Positions 54,617 to 62,882 of a stretch of DNA of 64,000 nt are shown here, piece by piece (within the stretch, counting starts at the first letter, position 1; each line of letters starts with the position of its first letter). The notes beneath the pieces are model-generated. The model was not told the DNA's origin and ran no database searches. It saw nothing but the letters and a program-made list of their open reading frames with translations. Source of the DNA: Bacillus andreraoultii (GTDB lineage: Bacteria; Bacillota; Bacilli; Bacillales; Caldibacillaceae); assembly GCF_001244735.1 (NCBI RefSeq), contig NZ_LN868937.1, positions 1,398,946-1,462,945 of the forward strand, written 5' to 3'. The translations under genes and the position numbers were made by a program.

Positions 54617-54739
54617 ATAATCACTCCAATATGAAATATAGTTTTGTACGACTTGCTTATTTTTTGATATAATTGAAATATAATGAAAAATCATGAAATT
54701 GTCAAGGGTTTTGACTATAAATAAAAGGGGGGGTGCCTA

Positions 54740-56437
54740 TTGCAAAAGGTAATGGTTATTGGTGCTGGTCAAGGTGGGTTAGCTATTTTGAAGATTTTAC
54801 GAGAAATAGCATCTCTCCAGAAAATCGTTTTAATTGATAAAAATCTACAGGCACCTGGTATTATACAAGCAAAAAAAGAAGGAATCCCTTTTGGTTCCGA
54901 TTGGAAACAATTTATTCACGAGGATTTTGATATTATCATTGATGTAACAGGGGATGAATCTGTTTATCAAGAACTTCAAGCTTATAAAAATCAAATGATT
55001 ATTGTTCCTGGATCACTTGCTTATATCATCGTTCAATTAATGAGGGAAAAAGAGCAGTTGATTCAGGAATTACAAGATGAGACGATTAAAGGGGATGTAA
55101 TGCTTAAAGCCATTATTCATTCGAGTAACGATGCGATTTCGGTTGTCGATGAAAATGGGAAAGGACTATTAATAAACCCGGCATATTCAAAGCTTACTGG
55201 ACTTCATGAAAAAGATATAATTGGAAAACCAGCAACAACAGACATTTATCAAGGCGAAAGTATGCATCTTTATGTACTAAAAACGAAGAAGCCGGTAAGA
55301 GGAGTGAAAATGCTTGTTGGGCCAACGAAAAAAGAAGTTGTTGTTAATGTAGCTCCGATCATTGTTGATAATCAATTAAAAGGTAGTGTAGGTATTATTC
55401 ATGATTTATCAGAAATCCGGGAATTAACAACAGAGTTACAAAAGGCAAAGGAAAGAATACGAACATTAGAGGCGAAGTATACTTTCCGTGATATCGTTGG
55501 TGAGTCGGAAGAGATGTTGATTGCTATTGAACAAGCAAGTATTGGTGCAAAGACTCCGGCAACCGTTTTGCTCCGAGGGGAGTCTGGTACGGGAAAAGAA
55601 CTATTTGCCCATGCCATTCATAATGCAAGTGATAGAAAGATGCAAAACTTTATTCGGGTAAATTGTGCGGCAATTTCTGAATCCTTACTGGAAAGTGAAT
55701 TGTTTGGCTATGAGGATGGGGCATTTTCAGGTGCAAAGCGTGGCGGAAAAAAGGGGTTATTTGAAGAAGCGAATAATGGAAGTATTTTTCTAGATGAAAT
55801 TGGAGAAATCTCATTGAATACGCAAGTGAAGTTATTACGTGTATTACAAGAAAAAGAAATTGTTCGTGTCGGTGGTACGAAACCAATCCCGATAAATGTT
55901 CGAATTATTGCGGCAACGAATAAGAATTTAGAACAAGAAATAATGAACGGTCATTTTCGCGAAGATTTATATTATCGAATTAACCGAATTCCCATTTACA
56001 TACCTCCATTAAGAAATCGCTTAACAGATATCCCACAGCTCTGCAATCGGCTCATTCAAAAAATAAATCATGATTATGGAAGAACTGTGGAAGGGATAAC
56101 AGACGATGCCATTGCCGCACTGAAAAATTACCATTGGCCTGGTAATATTCGTGAATTAGAAAATGTATTAGGACGAGCAATGATTTATATGAACTATAAT
56201 GAACGCATTATTGATATAACCCATCTGCCCAAACTTGAATATATTACTAGTAAAGGTGAAATGGATCTTTCTTTGCCAAGGGAATCAAAATCTTTACAAG
56301 AGATGACAGATGACTTTGAAAAGAGAATAATTGAACTTGTGTTAAATAAGTATCACGGAAATAAGACGAATGCTGCAAAAGAATTAGGAATTTCTATACG
56401 ATCACTATATTACAAATTAGAAAAGTATGGCCTTTAA
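54740..56437 (+). CDS. bkdR: Sigma-54-dependent activator BkdR
   Basis: 565-residue enhancer-binding activator for branched-chain keto acid genes. The N-terminal ~110 residues look like a Rossmann nucleotide-binding domain ([17 protein letters not shown]), a possible sensor. A PAS domain (about 120-215) is followed by a sigma-54 AAA+ domain with Walker [11 protein letters not shown] (about 281-290), the GAFSGA sigma-54 contact loop, FLDEIGEIS and a C-terminal Fis-type helix-turn-helix ([20 protein letters not shown]). B. subtilis BkdR is longer (about 692), so the sensor part differs. TTG 54740 follows AAAGGGGGGGTG. It faces the bcd promoter carrying its probable sites. Confidence 0.9.
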   Translation: MQKVMVIGAGQGGLAILKILREIASLQKIVLIDKNLQAPGIIQAKKEGIPFGSDWKQFIHEDFDIIIDVTGDESVYQELQAYKNQMIIVPGSLAYIIVQLMREKEQLIQELQDETIKGDVMLKAIIHSSNDAISVVDENGKGLLINPAYSKLTGLHEKDIIGKPATTDIYQGESMHLYVLKTKKPVRGVKMLVGPTKKEVVVNVAPIIVDNQLKGSVGIIHDLSEIRELTTELQKAKERIRTLEAKYTFRDIVGESEEMLIAIEQASIGAKTPATVLLRGESGTGKELFAHAIHNASDRKMQNFIRVNCAAISESLLESELFGYEDGAFSGAKRGGKKGLFEEANNGSIFLDEIGEISLNTQVKLLRVLQEKEIVRVGGTKPIPINVRIIAATNKNLEQEIMNGHFREDLYYRINRIPIYIPPLRNRLTDIPQLCNRLIQKINHDYGRTVEGITDDAIAALKNYHWPGNIRELENVLGRAMIYMNYNERIIDITHLPKLEYITSKGEMDLSLPRESKSLQEMTDDFEKRIIELVLNKYHGNKTNAAKELGISIRSLYYKLEKYGL

Positions 56438-56486
56438 TTGCAAAAATTAACATGCATATTCTTGCAAGTCTTGCAATGTATTGCAA
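56438..56486 (+). promoter_or_regulatory. Repeated TTGCAA motifs, candidate BkdR upstream activating sequence
   Basis: TTGCAA occurs at 56438, 56462, 56471 and 56481. The last three start 9 and 10 bp apart, so they lie on one face of the helix, 40-70 bp upstream of the sigma-54 promoter. The family to which BkdR belongs binds such upstream repeats; binding here is inferred. Confidence 0.55.
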
Positions 56487-56526
56487 TTTATTTTCGTGTT
56501 ATTCTTTAAAACGCTTACAAATAAAG

Positions 56527-56544
56527 TTGGCATACTTTTTGCAA
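56527..56544 (+). promoter_or_regulatory. Sigma-54 (SigL) promoter of the bcd-bkd cluster
   Basis: TTGGCATACTTTTTGCAA has GG at -24 (56529-56530) and GC at -12 (56541-56542) with exactly ten bases between, close to the consensus TTGGCAC-N5-TTGCW. It lies 48 bp before the bcd ATG. Confidence 0.88.
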
Positions 56545-56591
56545 GAATGTTAGTAGGGATAAAAACTTATCGCAGAAGGAGAGATATTACG

Positions 56592-57689
56592 ATGGAAATT
56601 TTAAGATACATGGAAGAGTACGATTACGAGGAATTACATTTTGTTCAAGATAAAAGCTCTGGATTAAAAGCAATTGTTGCCATTCACGACACAACTTTAG
56701 GTCCAGCATTAGGTGGTGCACGGATGTGGACTTATGCAACGGAGGAAGCTGCAGTTGTTGATGCATTACGTTTAGCTAAAGGAATGACATATAAAAATGC
56801 TGCTAGTGGACTCAATTTAGGTGGTGGAAAATCCGTGATTATTGGAGATCCAAAAACAGAAAAAAATGAAGAGAAATTTCGTGCCTTTGGTCGTTTTATA
56901 CAAAGTTTGAATGGAAGGTATATAACCGCAGAAGATGTGGGTACAACTGTAGAAGATATGGATATCATTTACGAAGAGACAAATTTTGTGACCGGGATTT
57001 CGCCTGCTTTTGGTTCATCTGGAAACCCGTCACCTGCAACAGCTTACGGGATTTATCGTGGTATGAAAGCAGCAGCTAACGAGTATTTCGGTACGGACTC
57101 TTTAGAAGGGAAGGTGGTAGCTGTTCAAGGGGTAGGCAATGTTGCTTATCATTTATGCCGACATTTGCATGAAGAAGGTGCACAGTTAATTGTAACAGAT
57201 ATAAATAAAGCAGCAGTCAAACGAGTACAAGAGGAATTTGGTGCGAAAGCGGTTGACCCTAATGAAATTTTTTCAGTAGATTGTGATATATTTTCCCCAT
57301 GTGCATTAGGTGCAGTTATCAATGACGAAACAATACCGTTACTAAAAGCAAAGGTTATTGCAGGATCAGCTAATAATCAATTAAAAGAAAACAAACATGG
57401 TGATACTCTTCATGAGATGGGAATCATTTACGCACCAGACTATGTAATCAATGCAGGTGGCGTAATTAATGTTGCAGATGAACTATATGGCTATAATCGT
57501 GAAAGAGCATTTAAAAAGATTGAACAAATTTATGATAACATCAAAAAAGTATTTGAAATATCTAAACGAGATCAAATCCCTTCATATGTAGCTGCAGATA
57601 GAATGGCAGAAGAGAGAATTAACAAAATTAGCCGTTCAAGAAGCTCTTTTTTGCTTAATGAAAAACATATTTTAAGTAAACGTATTTAG
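56592..57689 (+). CDS. bcd: Leucine (branched-chain amino acid) dehydrogenase
   Basis: 365-residue NAD-dependent dehydrogenase that converts Leu, Val and Ile to their keto acids. The Glu/Leu/Phe/Val dehydrogenase fold has the catalytic Lys in [21 protein letters not shown] (about 68-88, given in part: KGMTYKNA), and the NAD domain has [13 protein letters not shown] (about 180). AGAAGGAGAGATATTACG precedes ATG 56592; the frame opens 37 codons earlier but those codons overlap the sigma-54 promoter. First gene after the sigma-54 promoter; ptb, which normally precedes it in B. subtilis, is absent. Confidence 0.94.
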   Translation: MEILRYMEEYDYEELHFVQDKSSGLKAIVAIHDTTLGPALGGARMWTYATEEAAVVDALRLAKGMTYKNAASGLNLGGGKSVIIGDPKTEKNEEKFRAFGRFIQSLNGRYITAEDVGTTVEDMDIIYEETNFVTGISPAFGSSGNPSPATAYGIYRGMKAAANEYFGTDSLEGKVVAVQGVGNVAYHLCRHLHEEGAQLIVTDINKAAVKRVQEEFGAKAVDPNEIFSVDCDIFSPCALGAVINDETIPLLKAKVIAGSANNQLKENKHGDTLHEMGIIYAPDYVINAGGVINVADELYGYNRERAFKKIEQIYDNIKKVFEISKRDQIPSYVAADRMAEERINKISRSRSSFLLNEKHILSKRI

Positions 57690-57705
57690 TAGCTATACAA
57701 TATAT

Positions 57706-57737
57706 ATGGTCTGATTCATTTGCTCGAATCAGACCAT
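57706..57737 (+). other. Hairpin between bcd and lpdV
   Basis: ATGGTCTGATTC (57706-57717) and GAATCAGACCAT (57726-57737) are perfectly complementary over 12 bp with an 8-base loop but are followed by TCCTAAG, not a T run. It is likely an RNA stability or processing element or weak terminator that sets different bcd and bkd levels. Confidence 0.6.
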
Positions 57738-57756
57738 TCCTAAGAGGTGACGTTTT

Positions 57757-59184
57757 ATGGCAAAAGAATATGATCTCGTTATTGTCGGTGGCGGTACAGG
57801 TGGTTATGTTGCTGCTATACGCGCGAGTCAGCTTGGCTTGAAAACAGCAATCGTTGAAAAGAAAAAATTAGGTGGTACTTGTCTTCACTCTGGCTGCATT
57901 CCGACAAAAACATTTTTAAAAAGTGCTGAAGTATATCGAACGATGAAAGTAAGTCACTTGTACGGTGTCTTTTCAACAGATGGTACTCCTACTATTGATT
58001 TAAATAAAATTCAAGAAAGAAAAAATATAGTGATTGACCAGCTTCATAAAGGTGTTCAAATGTTAATTAAAAAAGGGAAAATAGATGTTTATTCTGGCAT
58101 TGGACGGATATTAGGCCCATCTATCTTTTCCCCATTACCTGGAACGATTTCTGTCGAGCTAGAAGATGAGGTTGAAAACGAAATGTTAATCCCTAAATTT
58201 GTTCTTCTTGCAACAGGTTCAGAACCAAAGGAAATCCCTCATTTTCCTTTTGACGGGGAGAAAATCTTATCTTCTGATGATATGTTACATTTAAAAGAAT
58301 TACCGAAGTCGATTATTATTGTAGGCGGTGGTGTCATCGGTATTGAGTTCGCTTCAATGTTAGCAGATTTTGATGTAGAAGTACTATTAATTGAAGCAGC
58401 TGAAAGAATTCTACCGCAAGAGGATCATGATATAAGTATAGATTTAACGAAGCATTTAAAGAAAAAAGGAATTAAAATTTTTACAAGTACTGAAGTGCTT
58501 TCCTATCCATCCATGAATGAAAATGAAGTAGTTATACAGGTAAAACATGCTGACCAAGAATTATCAATTGTAGCAGAAAAATTGCTTGTTTCAGTAGGTA
58601 GAAAACCAACTACACAAGGAATTGGGTTAGAGAATACCGACATTGTTGTTCATAATGGATATATAGAAGTAAATGAATATTATCAGACAAAAGAATCCCA
58701 TATATATGCCATTGGTGATTGTATTGGAGGAATGCAATTAGCGCATGTTGCTACAAAAGAAGGGATTATCGCAGTAGAACATATGACCAATAAAAATCCG
58801 CAAACTTTGAACTATTCTCATGTTCCGAAATGTGTTTACTCATTTCCAGAAGTTGCAAGTGTTGGCTTAACTGAAGAGGAAGCGAGAAGTAAATATAACG
58901 AGTTAAAAGTTGGGAAGTTTCCATTTAAAGGAATCGGTAAAGCGTTGGTGAATGGCCATTCGGATGGCTTTATTAAAATGATTGCGGATGCAAAAACAAA
59001 TGATCTTCTAGGTATTCATATGATTGGAGCACAAGTAACAGATTTAATAGCTGAAGCCAGTTTAGCAACTACATTGGATGCAACACCGGATGAAATCGCC
59101 AATACGACTCATCCACACCCAACGTTATCAGAAATATTTGCAGAGGTAAGTCTTTTAGTAGAAGGAAAACCAATTCATTTCTAA
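57757..59184 (+). CDS. lpdV: Dihydrolipoamide dehydrogenase, E3 of the branched-chain keto acid complex
   Basis: 475-residue FAD flavoprotein that reoxidises the lipoyl arm of E2 with NAD. The FAD site is VIVGGGTGGYVAAIRA (about 7-22), the redox disulfide GGTCLHSGCIPTKTFL (about 40-55), the NAD site IIVGGGVIGIEFASMLADF, and the C-terminal dimer region ends with the catalytic pair HPHPTLSE. AAGAGGTGACGTTTT precedes the ATG. It replaces the usual bcd-buk-lpdV order; buk is missing here. Confidence 0.94.
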   Translation: MAKEYDLVIVGGGTGGYVAAIRASQLGLKTAIVEKKKLGGTCLHSGCIPTKTFLKSAEVYRTMKVSHLYGVFSTDGTPTIDLNKIQERKNIVIDQLHKGVQMLIKKGKIDVYSGIGRILGPSIFSPLPGTISVELEDEVENEMLIPKFVLLATGSEPKEIPHFPFDGEKILSSDDMLHLKELPKSIIIVGGGVIGIEFASMLADFDVEVLLIEAAERILPQEDHDISIDLTKHLKKKGIKIFTSTEVLSYPSMNENEVVIQVKHADQELSIVAEKLLVSVGRKPTTQGIGLENTDIVVHNGYIEVNEYYQTKESHIYAIGDCIGGMQLAHVATKEGIIAVEHMTNKNPQTLNYSHVPKCVYSFPEVASVGLTEEEARSKYNELKVGKFPFKGIGKALVNGHSDGFIKMIADAKTNDLLGIHMIGAQVTDLIAEASLATTLDATPDEIANTTHPHPTLSEIFAEVSLLVEGKPIHF

Positions 59185-59268
59185 ATCGATTATTGATATA
59201 TAGGTAGCTTACATCCCCTAAATCCCTATTTTTTAACGTTATTTTACAAATGAACGGAGGTTTTCTAT

Positions 59269-60261
59269 GTGAATGAAGTTCGGCATCGAAAATTAGGACT
59301 ATCCGATTCAGTGGTTTTACACATGTATGAAACAATGATATTAGCAAGAAAATTAGATGAACGCATGTGGTTATTAAACCGAGCTGGGAAAATTCCTTTT
59401 GTTATATCAGGTCAAGGACAAGAAGGGGCACAAATCGGTGCGGCGTTTGCACTCGATCGATCAAAAGACTATGTGCTTCCCTATTATCGTGATATGGGTG
59501 TAGTTTTAGCTTTTGGTATGACTCCTAGAGAATTAATGTTATCTGCATTTGGAAAAGCGGAAGATCCCAATTCAGGTGGGAGACAAATGCCAAGCCATTT
59601 TGGGCAAAAGAAAAACCGAATTGTTACGGGTTCCTCTCCTGTAACGACACAAGTACCTCATGCAGTTGGATTTGCTTTAGCTGCTAAAATGACGCAGCAA
59701 GATTTTGTTTCACTTGTTACTTTTGGGGAGGGCTCATCGAACCAAGGCGACTTCCATGAAGGGTTAAATTTTGCAGGTGTGCATAAACTTCCGGTCATTT
59801 TTATGTGTGAAAATAATCAATATGCCATTTCTGTACCATTAAAAAAGCAGCTCGCTTGTGAAAGAGTTTCTGATCGGGCAATTGGATATGGTATGCCAGG
59901 TGTCACTGTTGATGGCAACGATCCGCTCGCTGTTTATGAAGTTGTAAAAAATGCTCATAATCGTGCTAGGCATGGTGGTGGTCCAACATTAATCGAAGTT
60001 TTAACATATCGATTTACTCCTCATTCGAGTGACGATGATGATAGAGCCTATCGAAATCCTTCAGATGTTAACTTAGCTAAAGAAAAAGATCCAATTGCAC
60101 TTTTCGAGAAATATTTAAGAGATGTGAATTTACTTAATAATGAAATGAAAAAAGAGTTGGAAGATAAAATAATGAAAATTGTCAATGATGCTACTGAATA
60201 TGCAGAACGTGCATCGTATCCAACACCTGAAGATACATTGAAGTATGTATTTAAGGAATAG
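59269..60261 (+). CDS. bkdAA: Branched-chain 2-oxo acid dehydrogenase E1 alpha
   Basis: 330-residue thiamine-diphosphate subunit that decarboxylates keto acids of Leu, Ile and Val. The TPP-binding motif runs from GEGSSNQGDFHEGLNFAGV (about 160-178) to CENNQYAIS. RYRFTPHSSDDDDRAYR-like TYRFTPHSSDDDDRAY is the phosphorylation-loop region. ACGGAGG precedes GTG 59269. It is followed by bkdAB, with 10 bases between this stop and the ATG chosen there. Confidence 0.94.
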   Translation: MNEVRHRKLGLSDSVVLHMYETMILARKLDERMWLLNRAGKIPFVISGQGQEGAQIGAAFALDRSKDYVLPYYRDMGVVLAFGMTPRELMLSAFGKAEDPNSGGRQMPSHFGQKKNRIVTGSSPVTTQVPHAVGFALAAKMTQQDFVSLVTFGEGSSNQGDFHEGLNFAGVHKLPVIFMCENNQYAISVPLKKQLACERVSDRAIGYGMPGVTVDGNDPLAVYEVVKNAHNRARHGGGPTLIEVLTYRFTPHSSDDDDRAYRNPSDVNLAKEKDPIALFEKYLRDVNLLNNEMKKELEDKIMKIVNDATEYAERASYPTPEDTLKYVFKE

Positions 60262-60271
60262 GAGGGATAAA

Positions 60272-61255
60272 ATGGCGCTTATTTCCTATATTGAAGCAGT
60301 TACGATGGCGATTAGGGAAGAAATGGAACGGGATGAGAAAGTTTTTGTTTTAGGTGAGGATGTTGGAAAAAAAGGGGGGGTTTTTAAAGCAACTCAAGGG
60401 TTATATGATCTATTTGGTGAAGAACGGGTTATTGATACACCATTAGCGGAGTCAGCGATTGCCGGTGTTGCAATAGGTAGTGCTATGTACGGTATGCGAC
60501 CGATTGCTGAAATGCAATTTGCCGATTTTATTATGCCTGCAGTCAATCAAATTATTTCAGAAGCCGCAAAAATTCGCTATCGTTCCAACAATGACTGGAA
60601 CTGCCCACTCGTTGTTCGTGCACCATATGGAGGAGGCGTTCATGGAGGGTTATATCATTCACAATCGGTAGAAGCGATTTTTGCTAATCAGCCAGGGTTA
60701 AAGATTGTTATGCCGTCAACTCCTTATGATGTAAAGGGATTATTAAAAGCAGCTATTCGTGATGATGATCCTGTCTTATTTTTCGAACATAAACGGGCTT
60801 ATCGGTTAATTAAAGGAGAAGTACCTGTTGACGATTATGTCCTTCCGATTGGAAAAGCGGATGTAAAAAGAGAAGGTGAAGATATTACAGTTATCACATA
60901 TGGTCTTTGTGTTCATTTAGCATTACAAGCTGCAGAAAAGCTAACAAGTGAAGGGATTTCCGCACATGTATTAGATTTACGTACAATCTATCCTTTAGAT
61001 AAAGAGGCAATTATTTATGCAGCAGCAAAAACAGGTAAAGTATTATTGGTGACAGAAGATAATTTAGAAGGTAGTGTGATTAGTGAAGTGGCAGCGATTA
61101 TTGCTGAGAATTGTTTGTTTGAGTTAGATGCCCCTATCATGAGATTGGCCGGTCCTGACGTTCCTGCAATGCCATTTTCACCACCGATGGAAAAATTTTT
61201 TATGATTAACCAAGATAAGATTGAAAAAGCAATGCGTGAATTAGCAGAGTTTTAG
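60272..61255 (+). CDS. bkdAB: Branched-chain 2-oxo acid dehydrogenase E1 beta
   Basis: 327-residue partner of BkdAA forming the E1 heterotetramer. Conserved parts are VFVLGEDVGKKGGVFKATQGL, ESAIAGVAIGSAMYGMRPIAEMQF, and HSQSVEAIFANQPGLKIVMPS, with the His that helps in catalysis. AGGAGGGATAAA precedes ATG 60272; an in-frame start 9 codons earlier lies inside bkdAA and has no site. Confidence 0.95.
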   Translation: MALISYIEAVTMAIREEMERDEKVFVLGEDVGKKGGVFKATQGLYDLFGEERVIDTPLAESAIAGVAIGSAMYGMRPIAEMQFADFIMPAVNQIISEAAKIRYRSNNDWNCPLVVRAPYGGGVHGGLYHSQSVEAIFANQPGLKIVMPSTPYDVKGLLKAAIRDDDPVLFFEHKRAYRLIKGEVPVDDYVLPIGKADVKREGEDITVITYGLCVHLALQAAEKLTSEGISAHVLDLRTIYPLDKEAIIYAAAKTGKVLLVTEDNLEGSVISEVAAIIAENCLFELDAPIMRLAGPDVPAMPFSPPMEKFFMINQDKIEKAMRELAEF

Positions 61256-61276
61256 GAGAAAGGATGGGTGAGTTTC

Positions 61277-62539
61277 ATGGGATTAATGACAATCACAATG
61301 CCACAACTTGGAGAAAGTGTAACAGAAGGGACCATTACGAATTGGCTTGTCACACCAGGTGACCATGTTCAAAAGTATGATCCGCTTGCAGAAGTGTTGA
61401 CAGATAAAGTTACAGCAGAAATTCCTTCCTCTTATACGGGTAAAATTAAAGAACTCATTGCAAAGGTAGATGAAACATTAGCGGTAGGTGAAGTGATTTG
61501 TACGATAGAAACGGACGAAGTAGAGGCAGAGGCTAGTCCTTCCTTACCTACTGAAGATTTTCAAGCAAAAGTGAGTTCAAATATGGAAAATCGAGAGAGC
61601 ACAAAACAACGATATTCGCCAGCGGTTTTAAAATTAGCAAGTGAACATAACATTGACTTAGCCAATGTTGTTGGTACTGGAAGAGGTGGGCGTATTACAA
61701 GAAAGGATATTCAGAAAATAATTGATTCCGGAGTAATTTCAAGTGATCAATCCCCTCGCTTCCAACATTCTTCTAAAGATTCGAGTACGTTACAAAATAC
61801 GAATGAAATAAAGCCAATTCAAAATAGAATCAATCAAGGTGATAGAGAAATACCTGTCACTGGAATTCGAAAAACAATTGCATCGAATATGACAAAAGCA
61901 AAACAAGAAATTCCGCATGCATGGATGATGATGGAAGCGGATGTCACGGAACTTGTGAACTATCGCAACGAAATTAAAGATGAGTTTTATTCGAAAGAGG
62001 GTTACTCACTCACTTATTTCGCCTTCTTTGTAAAAACAGTTGCGCAAACATTAAAGGAATTCCCAGAACTTAATTCAACATGGGCTGGCGATAAAATCAT
62101 TCATAAAAAGGATATTAACCTCTCCATAGCTGTTGCTACAGATGATGCATTATTTGTGCCAGTTATTAAACATGCGGATGAAAAATCAATAAAAGGAATT
62201 GCTCGAGAGATTCATGAGTTAGCTACAAAAGTACGAACTGGACGTTTACAGTCAGAAGATTTGCAAGGAGGTACATTCACGATTAATAATACTGGATCTT
62301 TTGGTTCAGTTCAATCGATGGGTATTATTAACTACCCACAAGCAGCAATTTTACAAGTTGAATCAATTGTTAAGAAATTAGTTGTAATGGATAACGGAAT
62401 GGTCGCTGTAAGAGATATGGTTAATTTGTGCTTATCTCTTGACCATCGAGTTCTAGACGGCTTTATTTGTGGTAAGTTTTTAAAGAAAGTTAAAGAACGA
62501 CTGGAGACCATGACAAAAGAAAATATTTCCATTTATTAA
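61277..62539 (+). CDS. bkdB: Branched-chain 2-oxo acid dehydrogenase E2 (dihydrolipoamide acyltransferase)
   Basis: 420 residues. The lipoyl domain (about 3-78) has the lipoylated Lys in EVLTDKVTAEI (about 44). The peripheral subunit-binding domain (about 118-152, SPAVLKLASEHNIDL, GTGRGGRITRKDI) binds E1 and E3. The catalytic acyltransferase domain (about 190-420) ends with the active-site LSLDHRVLDG. The linkers are rich in Ser, Thr and Gln. ATG 61277 follows GGATGGGTG; GTG 61268 is possible. The gene is followed by a terminator. Confidence 0.94.
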   Translation: MGLMTITMPQLGESVTEGTITNWLVTPGDHVQKYDPLAEVLTDKVTAEIPSSYTGKIKELIAKVDETLAVGEVICTIETDEVEAEASPSLPTEDFQAKVSSNMENRESTKQRYSPAVLKLASEHNIDLANVVGTGRGGRITRKDIQKIIDSGVISSDQSPRFQHSSKDSSTLQNTNEIKPIQNRINQGDREIPVTGIRKTIASNMTKAKQEIPHAWMMMEADVTELVNYRNEIKDEFYSKEGYSLTYFAFFVKTVAQTLKEFPELNSTWAGDKIIHKKDINLSIAVATDDALFVPVIKHADEKSIKGIAREIHELATKVRTGRLQSEDLQGGTFTINNTGSFGSVQSMGIINYPQAAILQVESIVKKLVVMDNGMVAVRDMVNLCLSLDHRVLDGFICGKFLKKVKERLETMTKENISIY

Positions 62540-62546
62540 ATTCGTT

Positions 62547-62573
62547 AAGGGGCTATTTATTAGTCCCTTTTTA
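62547..62573 (+). terminator. Terminator after bkdB
   Basis: AAGGGGCT (62547-62554) pairs with AGTCCCTT (62562-62569) with one G-U pair and is followed by Ts. It ends the bkd cluster directly before a repeat copy. Confidence 0.75.
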
Positions 62574-62712
62574 AGCTAATAGGAAAGTTCTACTTTCCTT
62601 GTGCGCCTAAGTACACAAGGAAGGATCTAGCAGCATTACATTGCAACCGAAAAAAAGCTTTTTCGGCGAACTCTAGTCTCTTGGTTGCCTTGAGGCTCGA
62701 GCCATTAGTTTT
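62574..62712 (+). repeat. Dispersed structured repeat, copy 4 (best preserved hairpins)
   Basis: Begins AGCTAATAGGAAAG. CTTTCCTTGTG pairs with CACAAGGAAGG; CCGAAAAA pairs with TTTTTCGG; then GGCGAACTCTAGTCTCTTGGTTGCC and GAGGCTCGAGCC follow. It lacks the ~18-base AAATGTTCCAATTT insert of copies 1-3. Confidence 0.75.
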
Positions 62713-62882
62713 CTTTAAATGAAAAAACAAAATCCATAATCATTCGAAGTTCTATATTACTCCAATGTATTAGTAAATAGTAATTAGATTTACTCTTTTA
62801 GTTATATTCGTTTTGCAATTATACTTTTTTCAGCTACAATAACAAATATAATGAATCTAATTTTCAAATAAGGGGGAATTAT

